From the NCBI RefSeq assembly GCF_001667735.1, contig NZ_LZJN01000053.1:1-50526 (forward strand): 50,526 bases of DNA. Direction: 5' to 3'. This document shows, in pieces, positions 1 through 10,065 of this stretch; the stretch's first letter is position 1; each line of letters starts with the position of its first letter. Origin of the DNA: Mycobacterium sp. E183 (GTDB lineage Bacteria > Actinomycetota > Actinomycetes > Mycobacteriales > Mycobacteriaceae). Both the position numbers and the translations under genes were made by a program. The notes below the pieces were generated by a model that searched no databases, was not told where the DNA came from, and saw only the letters and a list, made by a program, of their open reading frames with translations.

Positions 1-503
1 TGCTGGTATCGGCCAACGGCCAATCCATCCGGTTCTCGGCGACCGACGAGGCGCTGCGCCCGATGGGCCGCGCCACCTCCGGCGTCCAGGGCATGCGGTT
101 CAACACCGACGATTACCTGTTGTCGCTCAACGTGGTTCGCGAGGGCACGTACCTATTGGTGGCGACGTCCGGCGGCTACGCCAAGCGCACCGCGATCGAC
201 GAGTATCCGGTGCAGGGCCGCGGCGGCAAGGGCGTGCTGACGGTGATGTACGACCGGCGGCGCGGCAAGCTGGTGGGCGCGCTGATCGTCGACGAAGACA
301 GCGAACTCTACGCCATCACCTCCGGCGGCGGGGTAATCCGCACGGCGGCGAGGCAGGTCCGTAAGGCGGGACGGCAGACCAAGGGTGTTCGCCTGATGAA
401 CCTGGGCGAGGACAACACGCTGCTGGCCATCGCGCGCAACGCCGAGGAGAACGCGGACGAAGTCGTCGACGAAGCGGAAGGCGCCGCGGACGCAGACGAC
501 TAG
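1..503 (+). CDS. gyrA: DNA gyrase subunit A, C-terminal part (5' truncated by window)
   Basis: This is the end of the DNA gyrase A subunit, which with GyrB forms the topoisomerase that introduces negative supercoils. Reading starts in frame at base 3 and runs to the TAG at 501-503, so only about 166 C-terminal residues are present, all from the DNA-wrapping beta-pinwheel domain. The residues QGRGGKG at about nt 212-232 match the second GyrA-box (GyrA-box-1) known from M. tuberculosis gyrase. The tail is very acidic (Glu/Asp/Ala), as in mycobacterial GyrA. The quinolone-resistance region and catalytic tyrosine lie upstream of the window. A DUF3566 gene follows, as in other mycobacteria. Identification is secure. 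Confidence 0.97.
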   Translation, partial: LVSANGQSIRFSATDEALRPMGRATSGVQGMRFNTDDYLLSLNVVREGTYLLVATSGGYAKRTAIDEYPVQGRGGKGVLTVMYDRRRGKLVGALIVDEDSELYAITSGGGVIRTAARQVRKAGRQTKGVRLMNLGEDNTLLAIARNAEENADEVVDEAEGAADADD

Positions 504-610
504 TCGTTGACAATCCGCGCGGTCCGACGAACGGCCGGGCAATTAGACTCGGCCCGACCGGACAAAATGCGACGCCCCCGCGGCCGTGGCAGGAGAGCTA
601 AGGAGTCGGG

Positions 611-1510
611 GTGACCTCACCGAACGAGCCGGGCGCCCCCAAACTGGGCGATGGCCTTAATGGGGATGGCTCGGCCGAGCGTGCCGGCGCCCACCGCGCG
701 ACGCCGCCCGCACCGGCCGGCCGCGCTCCGGACGCCGGGGACTCACCGCCGTGGCAGCGTGGCGGTCCCCGGCCCCCGCAGGCGCCGCAACGGCAGACCG
801 AGCCGCCCACCGAGGCGCGCCAGTCCGGCCCGCCCAGTGGTGTCGAGGCGCGGCTCAACCGGTTCATCTCCGGCACCGCGGCCCCCGGCGCACCCGCGCA
901 GGGCAAAAACCCGCCGCACGACAACGACGCCCCGCAGGGGCGTGGCGACGGGCCGCCGGCGGAGGCTTACGCCAGCGAGTTGCCCGACCTGTCCGGCCCG
1001 ATTCCGCGGGGCCCCCAGCGCAAAGCGTCACCCGACCGCGCGCCGGAGCCGTCGACACAGGCGGGATCCGGCCGGTCGTCGGCCACGGAAAACCGGGAGG
1101 GCCGCGAGACCCGCGAGAGCCGCACCCAGGTGTCGCGGCGACCGCGCGGGCCCGTGCGGGCCAGCATGCAGATCCGCCGGATCGATCCGTGGAGCACGCT
1201 GAAGGTCTCGCTGTTGCTCTCGGTCGCGTTGTTCTTCGTCTGGATGATCGCCGTGGCGTTCCTGTATCTCGTCCTCGGCGGCATGGGCGTGTGGTCGAAG
1301 CTGAACAGCAACGTCGGCGACCTGCTGAACAACACCAGCGGCAGCAGCGGCGAACTGGTCTCCAGCGGCACCATCTTCGGCGGGGCCGTGTTGATCGGCC
1401 TGGTCAACATCGTGTTGTTGACGGCGATGGCCACCATCGCCGCGTTCGTCTACAACCTGACCACCGATCTGATCGGCGGCATCGAGGTGACGTTGGCCGA
1501 CCGCGACTAG
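611..1510 (+). CDS. DUF3566 membrane protein (Rv0007 homologue)
   Basis: A 299-residue protein of unknown biochemical role. Residues 1-190 are low-complexity, rich in Pro, Gly and Arg, and probably disordered and cytoplasmic. A short conserved basic stretch (about 184-195) precedes two membrane segments at about 199-223 and 253-280, the DUF3566 core. The GTG start at 611 is preceded by AGGAG at 601-605. In mycobacteria this gene always follows gyrA, so it may be co-transcribed with it. The family is widespread in actinobacteria beside gyrA; a link to cell division has been suggested for relatives, but nothing in the sequence proves it. The length is close to the M. tuberculosis protein (about 304 residues). 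Confidence 0.9.
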   Translation: MTSPNEPGAPKLGDGLNGDGSAERAGAHRATPPAPAGRAPDAGDSPPWQRGGPRPPQAPQRQTEPPTEARQSGPPSGVEARLNRFISGTAAPGAPAQGKNPPHDNDAPQGRGDGPPAEAYASELPDLSGPIPRGPQRKASPDRAPEPSTQAGSGRSSATENREGRETRESRTQVSRRPRGPVRASMQIRRIDPWSTLKVSLLLSVALFFVWMIAVAFLYLVLGGMGVWSKLNSNVGDLLNNTSGSSGELVSSGTIFGGAVLIGLVNIVLLTAMATIAAFVYNLTTDLIGGIEVTLADRD

Positions 1511-1515
1511 CGTTT

Positions 1516-1545
1516 TTGGGGGTCGGGCGGCAATTGCGGTAATCT
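1516..1545 (+). promoter_or_regulatory. Possible promoter for tRNA-Ile
   Basis: TTGGGG (1516-1521) and TAATCT (1540-1545) are separated by 18 bp and end 24 bp before the mature tRNA-Ile. The arrangement fits a SigA-type promoter but both boxes are imperfect. The call rests on position and eye-matching only. Confidence 0.3.
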
Positions 1546-1569
1546 CGTCGCTCGGCCGTACGCGTGTAC

Positions 1570-1643
1570 GGGCCTATAGCTCAGGCGGTTAGAGCGCTTC
1601 GCTGATAACGAAGAGGTCGGAGGTTCGAGTCCTCCTAGGCCCA
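1570..1643 (+). tRNA. ileT: tRNA-Ile (GAT anticodon)
   Basis: A 74-nt cloverleaf. The acceptor stem GGGCCTA (1570-1576) pairs with TAGGCCC (1636-1642), followed by discriminator A. The anticodon arm CTTCG-CTGATAA-CGAAG carries GAT, and the T-arm contains GGTTCGAGTCC. The 3' CCA is not encoded. The position after the DUF3566 gene is the standard mycobacterial ileT locus. Confidence 0.97.
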
Positions 1644-1648
1644 CAACC

Positions 1649-1807
1649 ATGTGCCCATCAAGACGTTGCGTAAGACTTGCCCTGCCAATCACACTGATCG
1701 CTGTGGTGGCGGCGGTGGCGTGGTCCCGACGCGGGGTCGAGATCTGGCACGTGGCGGTGGACGACACCACGGGTCAGCCACCACCCGAGCCCGGCGAGGG
1801 GCCTTAG
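1649..1807 (+). CDS. Small membrane protein between the two tRNA genes (52 aa)
   Basis: An open frame from ATG 1649 to TAG 1805-1807 encodes 52 residues. After a basic N-terminus (MCPSRRCVR) there is one hydrophobic helix (about residues 10-25: LALPITLIAVVAAVAW), then SRRGVEIW, an acidic patch and a Pro-rich tail. It looks like the small actinobacterial proteins called DLW-39, which sit in the same neighbourhood near gyrA and the Ile/Ala tRNA genes and have one N-terminal helix followed by an acidic-tryptophan motif; here the motif would be EIW. The stop codon lies inside the tRNA-Ala gene, so the frame overlaps the first 10 nt of that tRNA. No strong ribosome binding site is visible, and the 5-nt gap after tRNA-Ile suggests translation from a processed or leaderless message. 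Homology to DLW-39 is inference. Confidence 0.55.
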   Translation: MCPSRRCVRLALPITLIAVVAAVAWSRRGVEIWHVAVDDTTGQPPPEPGEGP

Positions 1808-1870
1808 CTCAGTTGGTAGAGCACCGCCTTTGCAAGGCGGGTGTCAGGGGTTCGATTCCCCTAGGCTCCA
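1798..1870 (+). tRNA. alaT: tRNA-Ala (TGC anticodon)
   Basis: A 73-nt cloverleaf. The acceptor GGGGCCT (1798-1804) pairs with AGGCTCC (1863-1869) with one G-T wobble, followed by discriminator A. The anticodon loop is TTTGCAA with anticodon TGC, and the T-arm contains GGTTCGATTCC. CCA is not encoded. In M. tuberculosis cwsA follows directly; here about 17 kb of extra genes intervene. Confidence 0.97.
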
Positions 1871-1942
1871 CAAATCGTGGGCGCGCCGACGTGCGTCCAC
1901 GCCGCCAGGAACAGCCAACGGAAACGGTTGGCGTAACTCGCG

Positions 1943-1968
1943 ACCCGCCCGAATTTGGCGCGGGTTTT
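1943..1968 (+). terminator. Intrinsic terminator downstream of tRNA-Ala
   Basis: ACCCGC (1943-1948) and GCGGGT (1960-1965) form a perfect 6-bp stem around an 11-nt loop and run directly into TTTT (1965-1968). It is well placed to end the tRNA transcript and would insulate the following polyketide cluster from tRNA transcription. Confidence 0.6.
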
Positions 1969-1980
1969 GCGTCCCGGATC

Positions 1981-2144
1981 GATAGCTATCCCGCTAGTGT
2001 GTAAGCACTGATCGCGTGCCGAATAAGTCGCAGCCGCAGCGAAAGCGGTTGACCTGCGAGAAAGCCCACCGCCAAACCACACACCCTCGATATCGACGTC
2101 GCAGTAGGCAGCCCCACAACCCGACAGTTGCTATCGCGCGATAG
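1981..2144. promoter_or_regulatory. Palindromic candidate operators upstream of the polyketide synthase
   Basis: The 361-bp gap between tRNA-Ala and the synthase holds the terminator above and two perfect palindromes: GATAGCTATC (1981-1990) and CTATCGCGCGATAG (2131-2144). Both are built from the same half-site GATAG/CTATC. They lie 241 and 87 bp before the synthase ATG and could bind a dimeric regulator. A purine-rich AGGAGGA at about 2176-2182 is too far from the ATG at 2232 to be its ribosome binding site. No convincing -10/-35 pair was found by eye. Confidence 0.35.
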
Positions 2145-2231
2145 GCAGCCGACAGCGCGACTCCGCCTTTGCTGTGAGGAGGAAACGGCTTTGTTCGGGC
2201 CAATATCAAGGGCGCGTGTGCGGGGCGGGCT

Positions 2232-5200
2232 ATGTCTTCGCACCCGGTAGCCACTCCCGTCGCGGTCATCGGCATGGCTTGCCGCCTGCCCGGAGGCATC
2301 GATTCTCCAGAACAGTTGTGGGAGGCCTTGCTCCGCGGCGATGACCTGGTCACCGAAATTCCACCCGAGCGGTGGGACGCCGACGAGTTCTACGATCCCC
2401 AGCCCGGTGTGCCCGGTCGGTCCGTCTGCAAATGGGGCGCGTTTCTGGACGACGTCGCCGGCTTCGACCCGGAGTTCTTCGGCATCACCGACAACGAGGC
2501 GACCGCGATGGACCCGCAGCACCGCCTGCTGCTGGAAACCTCGTGGGAGGCCATGGAGCACGGCGGCCTGACCCGAGAGACGCTGGCCGGTTCCCGCACC
2601 GGCGTCTTCATGGGACTGATGCACGACGACTACCAATTGGTGCACGCGGACGCCAACGCCCTGGAGGGCCCGTACGGCTACCTGGGCAATAGCTTCGCCA
2701 TGGGCTCCGGACGCGTTGCCTACACGATGGGGCTACGCGGTCCGGCGATGACGGTGGATACCGCCTGCTCGTCGGGGCTTGCGGCGGTGCATATGGCGTG
2801 CCGCAGCCTGCATGACGGCGAAAGCGAGCTCGCATTGGCGGGCGGCGCCTCGGTGTCGTTCGAACCGCGTAAGTCCTGCTCGGGTTCCGCCATCGGAATG
2901 CTGTCTGCCACGGGACGCTGCCGCGCCTTCGACGTCGGCGCCGACGGGTTCGTGGCCGGCGAGGGCTGCGTCGTCTTGTTGCTCAAACGGTTGGCGGATG
3001 CCTTGCGCGCGGGCGACCGAATCTTGGCTGTGCTCCGCGGCACCGCGGCAAACCAGGATGGCCACACGGTGAACATCGTGACGCCGTCACGGGCCGCACA
3101 GGTCGAGGCCTATCGGGCCGCCCTGGCCGCGGCGGATGTGGACGCCCGCACCGTCGGCATGGTGGAAGCACACGGTCCCGGAACGCCGGTGGGTGACCCC
3201 GTCGAATACGCCAGCCTGGCGGAGGTGTACGGCGCGGACGGGCCGTGCGCGCTCGCATCCATCAAGACCAACTTCGGGCACACCCAGTCGGCCGCCGGAG
3301 CCCTCGGCCTGATGAAAGCCGTTCTCGCGCTGCAACACGGGGTGATCCCGCGCAACCTGCACTTCACCCAATTACCCGACGAAATGTCCCGTATCAAGAC
3401 CAATCTCTTTGTGCCGCAGGCTAATACACCGTGGCCCAGCCAGCACGGACCGCGCCGGGCGGCGGTGTCGTCGTACGGGTTCTCGGGGACCAATGTGCAC
3501 GCGATCGTGGAGCAAGGGCCGGTCACATCGGGCGCCCCGCCGACTCCCCCGGCGATCGATGGCCCGCTGCTCTTCCCGCTGTCCGCCACGTCGGCAGACG
3601 GGCTGCGGCGCACCGCCGGACGGCTCGCGGACTGGGTCGAAAAACACGCTCCCGGGCTCGCCGCATCGGACCTGGCGTACACGCTCGCCCGGCGGAGGGC
3701 GCACCGGACGGTGCGCACCGCGGTCATCGCCGGCACGCTCGACGAGCTGACCACGGGGCTGCGGGGGGTCGCCGCCGGCGGCTTCCCCTATCAGCCGGCG
3801 GTCGGGCAGGACGACCGAGGACCGGTCTGGTTGTTTTCCGGCCAGGGCTCGCAGTGGGCGGCGATGGGCGCGGAGTTGCTCACTACCGAACCGGTGTTCG
3901 CCGCGACGGTCGCGACGGTGGAGCCGCTGATCGCCCGGGAATCGGGTTTCTCAGTCACCCAGGCGATTTCGACGCCCGCCACGGTGACCGGGATCGACCG
4001 GATCCAGCCGGCGTTGTTCGCCATGCAGGTCGCGCTGGCGGCCACGATGAGGGCCTACGGGGTGCGGCCGGGCGCCGTGATCGGCCACTCGATGGGCGAG
4101 GCCGCGGCCGCGGTCGTGGCCGGGGCGTTGTCGCTGGAGGACGGCGTCCGCGTGATCTGCCGCCGTTCCCGGCTGATGTCGACAATCGCCGGCTCCGGCG
4201 CAATGGCGTCGGTGGAACTGCCGGCCGAGCAGGTCCTTTTGGAACTCATGGCCCGGGGTGTCGACGACGTCGTGCTGGCGGTGGTGGCCTCACCGCAGTC
4301 GACGGTGGTCGGCGGCGCCGCGCAGGCCGTGCGCGACCTGGTCACCGCGTGGGAGCAACGCGACGTGCCTGCGCGCGAGATCGCCGTCGACGTGGCGTCG
4401 CACTCCCCGCAGGTGGATCCGATCCTCGACGAGCTGTCCGACGCCCTCGCAGAGGTCGACCCCAGGACACCCGACGTACCCTTCTACTCCGCGACCGCAT
4501 TCGACCCGCGCGAGCAGCCCGTGTGTGACGCCTGGTATTGGTCGGACAATCTGCGCCACATGGTGCGTTTCGCGGCCGCCGTGCAGGCGGCGTTGGAGGA
4601 CGGCCACCGCGTGTTCGCGGAGTTGGCGCCGCATCCGCTACTCACCCATGCGGTCGAACAGACCGCGGCCAGCCTCGGTATGCCGCTGGCCGCCCTCAGC
4701 GCCATGCGCCGAGAGCAGGAACTCCCGCACGGGCTGCGCGGCTTTCTGGCGGATCTGCACGATGCCGGCGCGGCCGTCGACTTCTCGGCGCTCTATCCGG
4801 GGGGCCAACTGGTGGACGTTCCGCTCCCGACGTGGAGCCACCGCCGACTGCTGCTGAACCGCGACGGTCAGGATTCGCGGGCACGCGGCGCCTGGACCGT
4901 CCCGGTGCACCCGCTGATGGGGCCACATGTGCGGCTGCCCGAGGAACCCGAGCGCCACGTCTGGCAGGGCGAGGTTGGAACCGCGGCGCAGCCCTGGCTG
5001 GGCGACCACCGCATCCACCACGTGGCCGTTCTCCCGGGGGCGGCGTACTGCGAGATGGCGTTGGCCGCGGCTCGCACGATCTTCGGCGAGAAGTCGCAGG
5101 TTCGCGACATCGCATTCGAGGCGACGCTGCTGTTGGACGACGAGACTCCGGTCTGCGCGGACGCGTCGATGACCGCGCCCGGCGTCGCCGGTTTCGTGGT

Positions 5201-8200
5201 GCAGAGCTTTCAGCAGCGCAAGCCGATTCGGCGGGCGACGGCGGTGCTGCGGGCGGGAGGACGGGAGGACCGCCCGGCGGCTTACGACATCGCAGGCCTG
5301 CTCGCGGCCCACTCGTGCCGGCTGGACGGGGTCGAGCTGCGGAACCAGTTCGACGACCACGGTTTGCAGTATGGCGCGGCCTTCGCCGGACTGGCCGCGG
5401 CGCACAGCGCGGGCGAGGGCGCCGCCACGGTGCTGGCGGAGGTCGCGCTGCCCGGTGCTATCCGCTCGCAACACAGCGCCTACGGCGTCCACCCCGCGCT
5501 GCTTGACGCGTGCTTTCAATCGGTTGCGGCGCACCCCGCGGCCCGAGTCGCGGGCAGCGCCGGGCTGCTGTTACCGCTTCGCGTCCGCGGTATCCGGCTC
5601 TACGCCGAGACCCGCGGAGCGCGGTACTGCTACACGAAGGTGTCAACCGCCGACGGGGCCGGCGTTGAGGCCGACCTCGAGGTGCTTGATGAACAAGGGA
5701 CCGTGCTGCTGGCCGTGGACGGACTGCAAGTCAGCACCGGAGCCGCCGAGGGTGCCCATCGCGATCGCGTGCTGAACGAACGACTGCTGACCATCGAGTG
5801 GACACAGCGAACACTGCCCGACGTGGAACACCTGGGCCGGGAATCATGCTTGCTGATCAGCACTTCCACCACCGCGGACGTGATGGCGACCAGTCTGGCC
5901 GATGCGGTGAAGTCCGCGGGAACCGACTGCGCGACCATGACATGGCCGCAGCACTGCGATCATTTGTCCAACTCCGAAACCCTGGGCTCGCACCTTGGTA
6001 TCGGCAGTGTCCGCCGGGTGGTCATCCTGACCGGGCCGAAAAACGGCAACCCCGATGAGGAGTGCGCCCAGCGTGGCGGGGACTATGTCCGTCATCTCAC
6101 GCGAATTGCGAGGCATATCACCAAGATCGATCAAGAGCCGCCGCGTCTTTATGTCGTGACGCGCAATGCCCAGGCCGTTGTGCCGGGGGACGTGAACAAC
6201 CTGGAGCAGGCCGGGCTGCGCGGCCTGGTGCGAGCTATCGGCACCGAATATCCGCACCTGCGCCCAACGCTGATCGACACGGACGAGGAGTCCGACGCCG
6301 AGCAACTGGCCAGACAACTGTTGGGGCCGTCGGACGAGGACGAGACGGCCTGGCGGAACGGTCGGTGGCACACCGCCCGCGTGGCCCCCGGGCCGCTGCG
6401 GCCTGAGGAGCGGCGTACCGGCGTGGCGGATCACCCCTACGACGGGATGCGCATGCGGATCCGCACGCCCGGCGATTTGGAAACGCTGGAACTGGCGGCG
6501 TTTGAACGATTCCCGCCGGGGCGGGGGGAGATTGAGGTCGCGGTCACCGCATCCAGCATCAACTTCTCCGACGTTCTGGTCGCAGCAGGCGGGCAGGCCG
6601 GTGGTAACGGCGATGCAGCACGCCTCGGGACGGACTTCGCGGGCGTCGTGACCGCCGTGGGTCCCGACGTCTCCACCCATCGGGTGGGTGACCACGTCGG
6701 CGGGTTCTCTGGAAGTGGTTGCTGGGCAACGTTCGTCACCTGTGACGCCCGCCTGGCCGCGACGCTGCCGCCGGGCCTCACCGACGACCGGGCGGCTGCG
6801 GTGACCACTCCGCACACGATCGCCTGGTACGCCTTGCACGAGCAGGCAAGGATCGCCAACGGCGAACGGGTGTTGATCCATTCCGCCGCGGGCGGCGTGG
6901 GGCGGGCGGCGATCGCGATCGCCCGCGCCGCGGGAGCCGAAATCTTCGCCACCGCCGGAAGCGAGCAACGGCGGGAGTTGTTGCGCGACCTCGGAATCGA
7001 CCACGTCTATGACTCCCGCGGTGTCGAGTTCGCGGAACAGATCCGCCGCGACACCGACGGATATGGTGTCGACATCGTGCTCAACTCGCTGTCGGGCGCG
7101 GCGCAACGTGCCAGCCTGGAGGTGTTGGCCGCCGGCGGACGATTCGTGGAGATCGGTAAGCAGGATGTCGATGCGAATACCAGGGTGGAGCTCTTTCCAT
7201 TCCGGCGGAACCACACGTTCCACTACGTCGATCTGGCGTTGATGTCGCAGAGCCATCCAAAGCGAGTGGGCGGGTTGCTGGACACCGTGTACCGCCTTGT
7301 CGCACAGGGTGAGCTGCCGACACCGGACATCACCCACCACGCGCTCGGCGATGCCGCCGCGGCCCTCCGAGCGAAAAGCGAGGCCGAGCACACGGGCAGG
7401 GTCCTCCTCGATGTGCCGCAGACCGGTCACACCAACGTCGTCGTACCACCCCGTCAAGCCCGGACCTTCCGGAACGACGGCTCCTACATCATCACCGGTG
7501 GCCTGGGCGGCATCGGGCTCTTCCTCGCCGAAAGGATGGCCGCGGCCGGCTGCGGCCGCATCGTACTGAGCTCCCGGTCGCGGCCGGATGCCAAGGCGTT
7601 GGAAACGATCGAACTCATCCGGGCGATGGGCACCGACATCGAGGTGGAGTGCGGCGACATCGCCGAGGACGGCACGGCTACGCGTTTGGTGAGGGCGGCG
7701 ACTGCCACCGGTCTGCCGTTGCTGGGGGTATTGCACGCCGCCGCGGTGTTCGAGAACGCGATGCTCGCCACCACGAGCGACGAGCTCGTCGACCGCAACT
7801 GGGCTCCGAAGGTGTTCGGGGCGTGGAACTTACACCAGGCGACGGCCCACCTCCGCCTGGACTGGTTCTGCGTGTTCTCCTCGGCGGTGGGTCTTGTGGG
7901 CTCGCCCGGACAAACGGCGTACGCCGCGGCTAACAGCTGGCTGGACGCGTTCGCGCGGTGGCGCCGCGCCCGCGGCCTTCCGGCCACCGCGATCGGCTGG
8001 GCATTGTGGGCAGAGGTCGGTCGCGCCGCCGAGGTCAGGTCGGAGACCGGCGAAGAGGTGACTCCCGGGCAGGACGGCGAAGGCACCGCGATTGCGCACT
8101 GGCGCGACACGGCCTTCACCGCCGAGGAGGGCGCCTACGCGTTTCAGGCGCTCTTGCGCCACGACCGGCCGTACGCCGGTTATGCGAAGTTGACGGGTAC

Positions 8201-8594
8201 ACCGTGGTTCGCCGCATACGCACAACGCAGCAGGTTCGCCGAGTTGTTTCGCTCCAGAAGCCAAAGCCCCAAGGGGGCAGGCGAATTGGCGGCCGAGTTG
8301 CACGCGCTGCCGCGCGAGGACTGGCCGGCCCGGCTCCGGCGCATGGTTTCCGACGCGGTCAGCCTGATTCTCCGGCGAACCATAGACCCGGATCACCCAC
8401 TGTCCGAGTATGGACTCGACTCAATGGGCAACCTGGAGCTACGGACCCGTATCGAGGCGGAAACAGGGGTCCGCGTCACCACCAACGACATCACCACGAT
8501 CCGCGGTTTGGCCGGGCTGCTGTGTGAGACTCTCTCCGCCACCGCCGATCTCGACGCCGGAGCAAACGTGCCGAAGGGGGCAGGGTGTTCGTAG
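2232..8594 (+). CDS. Iterative type I polyketide synthase, Pks5/Mas-like (methyl-branched acid synthase)
   Basis: A 2,120-residue synthase with the complete fully reducing set KS-AT-DH-ER-KR-ACP, the size and order of Mas, Pks2 and Pks5 (about 2,100 residues), enzymes that extend fatty acyl starters with methylmalonyl-CoA. KS (about 10-430) has Cys179 in DTACSSG, His314 and His350. AT (about 530-850) has Ser620 in GHSMG and VASH at 721-724, the methylmalonyl-type signature. DH (about 890-1180) has His926 and D1092-x3-Q1096, but the Gly of the HxxxGxxxxP motif is His930. ER (about 1440-1745) has AAGGVG near 1552-1557. KR (about 1748-1935) has GGLGGIG at 1756-1762. ACP carries Ser2064 in GLDSM. 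Closest recalled relative is Pks5 (Rv1527c) of lipooligosaccharide loci. The acyltransferase gene overlaps its 3' end by 10 bp. Confidence 0.93.
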   Translation: MSSHPVATPVAVIGMACRLPGGIDSPEQLWEALLRGDDLVTEIPPERWDADEFYDPQPGVPGRSVCKWGAFLDDVAGFDPEFFGITDNEATAMDPQHRLLLETSWEAMEHGGLTRETLAGSRTGVFMGLMHDDYQLVHADANALEGPYGYLGNSFAMGSGRVAYTMGLRGPAMTVDTACSSGLAAVHMACRSLHDGESELALAGGASVSFEPRKSCSGSAIGMLSATGRCRAFDVGADGFVAGEGCVVLLLKRLADALRAGDRILAVLRGTAANQDGHTVNIVTPSRAAQVEAYRAALAAADVDARTVGMVEAHGPGTPVGDPVEYASLAEVYGADGPCALASIKTNFGHTQSAAGALGLMKAVLALQHGVIPRNLHFTQLPDEMSRIKTNLFVPQANTPWPSQHGPRRAAVSSYGFSGTNVHAIVEQGPVTSGAPPTPPAIDGPLLFPLSATSADGLRRTAGRLADWVEKHAPGLAASDLAYTLARRRAHRTVRTAVIAGTLDELTTGLRGVAAGGFPYQPAVGQDDRGPVWLFSGQGSQWAAMGAELLTTEPVFAATVATVEPLIARESGFSVTQAISTPATVTGIDRIQPALFAMQVALAATMRAYGVRPGAVIGHSMGEAAAAVVAGALSLEDGVRVICRRSRLMSTIAGSGAMASVELPAEQVLLELMARGVDDVVLAVVASPQSTVVGGAAQAVRDLVTAWEQRDVPAREIAVDVASHSPQVDPILDELSDALAEVDPRTPDVPFYSATAFDPREQPVCDAWYWSDNLRHMVRFAAAVQAALEDGHRVFAELAPHPLLTHAVEQTAASLGMPLAALSAMRREQELPHGLRGFLADLHDAGAAVDFSALYPGGQLVDVPLPTWSHRRLLLNRDGQDSRARGAWTVPVHPLMGPHVRLPEEPERHVWQGEVGTAAQPWLGDHRIHHVAVLPGAAYCEMALAAARTIFGEKSQVRDIAFEATLLLDDETPVCADASMTAPGVAGFVVQSFQQRKPIRRATAVLRAGGREDRPAAYDIAGLLAAHSCRLDGVELRNQFDDHGLQYGAAFAGLAAAHSAGEGAATVLAEVALPGAIRSQHSAYGVHPALLDACFQSVAAHPAARVAGSAGLLLPLRVRGIRLYAETRGARYCYTKVSTADGAGVEADLEVLDEQGTVLLAVDGLQVSTGAAEGAHRDRVLNERLLTIEWTQRTLPDVEHLGRESCLLISTSTTADVMATSLADAVKSAGTDCATMTWPQHCDHLSNSETLGSHLGIGSVRRVVILTGPKNGNPDEECAQRGGDYVRHLTRIARHITKIDQEPPRLYVVTRNAQAVVPGDVNNLEQAGLRGLVRAIGTEYPHLRPTLIDTDEESDAEQLARQLLGPSDEDETAWRNGRWHTARVAPGPLRPEERRTGVADHPYDGMRMRIRTPGDLETLELAAFERFPPGRGEIEVAVTASSINFSDVLVAAGGQAGGNGDAARLGTDFAGVVTAVGPDVSTHRVGDHVGGFSGSGCWATFVTCDARLAATLPPGLTDDRAAAVTTPHTIAWYALHEQARIANGERVLIHSAAGGVGRAAIAIARAAGAEIFATAGSEQRRELLRDLGIDHVYDSRGVEFAEQIRRDTDGYGVDIVLNSLSGAAQRASLEVLAAGGRFVEIGKQDVDANTRVELFPFRRNHTFHYVDLALMSQSHPKRVGGLLDTVYRLVAQGELPTPDITHHALGDAAAALRAKSEAEHTGRVLLDVPQTGHTNVVVPPRQARTFRNDGSYIITGGLGGIGLFLAERMAAAGCGRIVLSSRSRPDAKALETIELIRAMGTDIEVECGDIAEDGTATRLVRAATATGLPLLGVLHAAAVFENAMLATTSDELVDRNWAPKVFGAWNLHQATAHLRLDWFCVFSSAVGLVGSPGQTAYAAANSWLDAFARWRRARGLPATAIGWALWAEVGRAAEVRSETGEEVTPGQDGEGTAIAHWRDTAFTAEEGAYAFQALLRHDRPYAGYAKLTGTPWFAAYAQRSRFAELFRSRSQSPKGAGELAAELHALPREDWPARLRRMVSDAVSLILRRTIDPDHPLSEYGLDSMGNLELRTRIEAETGVRVTTNDITTIRGLAGLLCETLSATADLDAGANVPKGAGCS

Positions 8595-10048
8595 GTGCAG
8601 GGCCGGCGCGCGGGCTGTTCGTGGGAACCGTTCATGACTGGATGCCGGAGGCGGGCAGAATCGTGTCCTGGCAAGCAGCTCCGGCCTCCCTCGAGAAAGC
8701 CCGGCACGCGCCGGCAAGCGATGTGCCGCTGAGCGCCATGCAGGAGGCGCACCTGCGCGGCTTTTCGCGATACGCCGCTCGGGGCCTAGACTATGCCCGG
8801 CTGGTCATCGGGTGCGGCGACGAACCGGGCCGGTGCGACGTCCGCGCGATGAATTACGTCATCAATGCACACCTGCGCCGGCACAAGACGTATCACAGTT
8901 GGTTCGCGTACGAAGACGCGGAACGCATTGTGCGCCACACCATCCAAGATCCCGCCGATATCGAGTTCGTTCCGATCCGGCATGACGCGATGACACCCAA
9001 CGAGTGGCGCCAGTTCGTGCTGTCCACCCCGGACCCGGTGCAATGGGACTGCTTCAGGTTCGGCATCATCCAGCGCGCGGACCACTTCAGCTTCTTTGCG
9101 ATCGTCGACCACGTGCACTGCGATCCGACGATCATCTCGGGGCTGTACACGGAAATCTTGATGAACTACCGGGTCCTGATCACCGGCGGCGCGCTCGTCG
9201 CCTCCCCCCCGCCCGCCAGCCACGACGACTTCTGCGTGCGCGAGAAGCAACACCTGGCCGGCCTGACGTCCTCTTCCCCCGAGGTGCGGAAATGGATCGA
9301 ATTCGCCGAACGGAACGGCGGAACGCTGCCGGACTTCCCGCTTCCCCTCGGTGACTTGTCGGTGCCCTCCGGTGGTGACCTCATGGTCGAACGGCTGATG
9401 GACCAGGAACAGACCGCGGCTTTCGAATCACTCTGCATCCGGGCGGCCGCGCGCATCAGCGGGGGGTTGTTCGCCTGCGTTGCTCTCGCGCAATACGAGC
9501 TAACTGGTGCGACAACGTATTACGGCCTCGCACCCATCGACAAACGCAGAACCCTGGCGGAATTCTCGACCATGGGCTGGTTCACCGGCGTGGTCCCGTT
9601 CACCGTCCCCGTCGACCCGACATCGTTTGCAGAGACCGCGCGTGCCGCGCAGGCATCCTTCGACTCGAATCTGGATCTCGCGAATGTGTCGTTCAACGAC
9701 GTGCTGAAGTTGGCGCCCTGGCTCAGACCGTGGGGGCCGAATTGCACCATGGTCAACTACATGGATGCCGGCCTGCCGCCGTTCTCTGCCACCGTCTCCT
9801 CCCACATGAAGAACGCGAATCTCAAAATCTACTGCGATCCACGGGATCCGGCGCACTTGTACATCTCGGTGATCCGTCTCTTCGATGCGGTATCAATATG
9901 GGTGAATTTCCCCAACAATCCGGCGGCCAGGGACTCCGTCATCCGATTTCTGAACGCGTTGCAAGGCGTGTTCAAGCGAGTCTTGGAAGGCCCCGGCTCG
10001 AGTGCACCGACCAAAACCACGGACCTCGCCTACGCGGACGACGACTGA
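8585..10048 (+). CDS. PapA-family acyltransferase (polyketide-associated protein)
   Basis: A protein of about 487 residues of the mycobacterial PapA family, which transfers acyl or polyketide chains onto trehalose or other sugar acceptors. The catalytic HxxxD appears as HVHCD at 176-180, the condensation-domain fold is recognisable along the length, and conserved blocks ([26 protein letters not shown]) match PapA1/PapA2/PapA3. The GTG at 8585 has a purine-rich GAAGGGGG 5 bp upstream and overlaps the synthase stop; relatives begin nearer the VHDW block, so GTG 8621 is an alternative. Tight coupling to the synthase argues that it off-loads that product. A glycosyltransferase follows after 17 bp. 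Which of the several PapA subfamilies it belongs to is not resolved. Confidence 0.88.
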   Translation: MFVGAGPARGLFVGTVHDWMPEAGRIVSWQAAPASLEKARHAPASDVPLSAMQEAHLRGFSRYAARGLDYARLVIGCGDEPGRCDVRAMNYVINAHLRRHKTYHSWFAYEDAERIVRHTIQDPADIEFVPIRHDAMTPNEWRQFVLSTPDPVQWDCFRFGIIQRADHFSFFAIVDHVHCDPTIISGLYTEILMNYRVLITGGALVASPPPASHDDFCVREKQHLAGLTSSSPEVRKWIEFAERNGGTLPDFPLPLGDLSVPSGGDLMVERLMDQEQTAAFESLCIRAAARISGGLFACVALAQYELTGATTYYGLAPIDKRRTLAEFSTMGWFTGVVPFTVPVDPTSFAETARAAQASFDSNLDLANVSFNDVLKLAPWLRPWGPNCTMVNYMDAGLPPFSATVSSHMKNANLKIYCDPRDPAHLYISVIRLFDAVSIWVNFPNNPAARDSVIRFLNALQGVFKRVLEGPGSSAPTKTTDLAYADDD

Positions 10049-10065
10049 CGGAGCCGGTAGCAGCG

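Noticed and set aside
504..610. Terminator after gyrA
   Set aside because: Only a weak 5-bp CGGGC/GCCCG pairing with no T-tract was seen, and the DUF3566 gene may be co-transcribed.
1651..2004. 117-codon frame spanning the tRNA-Ala gene
   Set aside because: It runs straight through the tRNA; the alternative 52-codon frame from 1649 has a membrane helix and better neighbourhood fit.
5844..7736. 630-codon open frame on the minus strand inside the polyketide synthase
   Set aside because: It is the antiphase of a well-supported GC-rich synthase gene; the composition (His, Arg, Gly-rich) shows no domain or motif.
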